A stretch of DNA of 64,000 nucleotides from Crotophaga sulcirostris (taxonomy: Eukaryota; Chordata; Aves; Cuculiformes; Crotophagidae), in the NCBI GenBank assembly GCA_013397455.1, contig VYZB01000078.1:2263337-2327336 (forward strand), given 5' to 3'. Below are positions 63,601 through 64,000 of the stretch, piece after piece (position 1 is the first letter of the stretch; each line of letters starts with the position of its first letter). Both the position numbers and the translations under genes were made by a program. Under the pieces are notes generated by a model. That model was not told the DNA's origin and did no database searches. It worked only from the letters and a program-made list of their open reading frames with translations.

Positions 63601-64000
63601 TACAGTCTCTTCCAAACAAACTTATACAGACGATTCATTGGCTTGTCCTTGGGACGGTGCCTCACTAAAGCTGATTACAAGCTCTATTTCAAGAACCCAC
63701 TGTCGACCTCCACATTCACAAAATTTGGGATTAGGCAATTCAGTGCTACAACAGGCTCTATCCCTGGTATTAAATTTTAATTTACAATGCAGAATGTACT
63801 TTTATTTTCAAGAAAAAAGTGGTCTTTATCTGAAAATAACAGCATTTGAGGTTAATCAGGATTTCTTTAGACTGATGCAATTGGAATACCCCACAGACAT
63901 GTTAGATGAAAAGGAGTCCCCCAGTATCAGCTGACCTTGTGAGGACTGTACAACAACATGATTCCTGTTATGTGACTCTGGTTTTGACAAATACAATGTT
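60651..64000. other. Unassigned stretch to window end
   Basis: AT-rich. It holds one minus-strand open segment with splice-like edges (61650-61803). A 118-codon plus-strand frame at 63578-63934 has no other support. Otherwise I see nothing. Confidence 0.4.
61650..61803 (-). CDS. Possible coding exon, unknown product
   Basis: The acceptor follows a pyrimidine-rich CACATTTGCCCCTTTCATGC and CATCTAATAG; the donor is the weaker CTG|GTATTA. Entered in phase 2, it gives a charged peptide (VAVKAGGEFAEEERSKEI, NLNKSVRRQKH) that looks protein-like. It leaves in phase 0 and does not chain to the 59415 segment, so it is unplaced. Confidence 0.22.

Noticed and set aside
63578..63934. Plus-strand 118-codon open frame
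   Set aside because: No recognised domain, no splice sites and AT-rich context; consistent with chance at this window size.

Overview
The window looks like bird nuclear DNA: AT-rich and gene-poor, with at least ten CR1 (chicken repeat 1) LINE copies, the older ones ending in ATTCTATG-type repeats and a younger group ending in CACAGTAT-type repeats. There is also one retrovirus-like pol remnant, a CpG-rich island next to an assembly gap, and no sign of prokaryotic gene organisation. Species cannot be read from the sequence. Several copies of one CR1 subfamily suggest a lineage with strong CR1 activity, but that is inference.

Layout. 1-5079: unique AT-rich DNA with no recognised gene. 5080-6730: CR1 ORF2 remnant. 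6731-15318: unique DNA with two short antisense CR1 tails. 15319-30704: the most gene-like interval, a proposed minus-strand gene read from a CpG island (30400-30704, continuing into a 553-base run of N) down to a stop codon at 15319. It is built from seven proposed exons, six of them coding, whose splice phases all fit and which together encode a 312-residue protein I do not recognise. Its introns hold CR1 tails, an AAT microsatellite and a 1398-base near-identical duplication joined by one N (18485-21281), most likely an assembly artefact. A 9-base tandem array (29618-30455) abuts the island.

Right of the gap lie a CR1 tail (31258-31937), a decayed ERV protease/pol fragment (32995-33600, minus) and three weakly supported plus-strand exons (34244-36619) that could belong to a divergent transcript. 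Next come a minus-strand CR1 with much of its reverse transcriptase (36950-38500) and a nearly full-length CR1 (about 42490-46508) with recognisable ORF1 and ORF2. From 46509 to 64000 the sequence is mostly unassigned, with one CR1 tail and three splice-bounded open stretches on the minus strand that might be exons.

No protein could be matched to a named family except the mobile-element proteins. All gene models were made by eye from open frames, splice sites and phase; none has transcript or homology support here.
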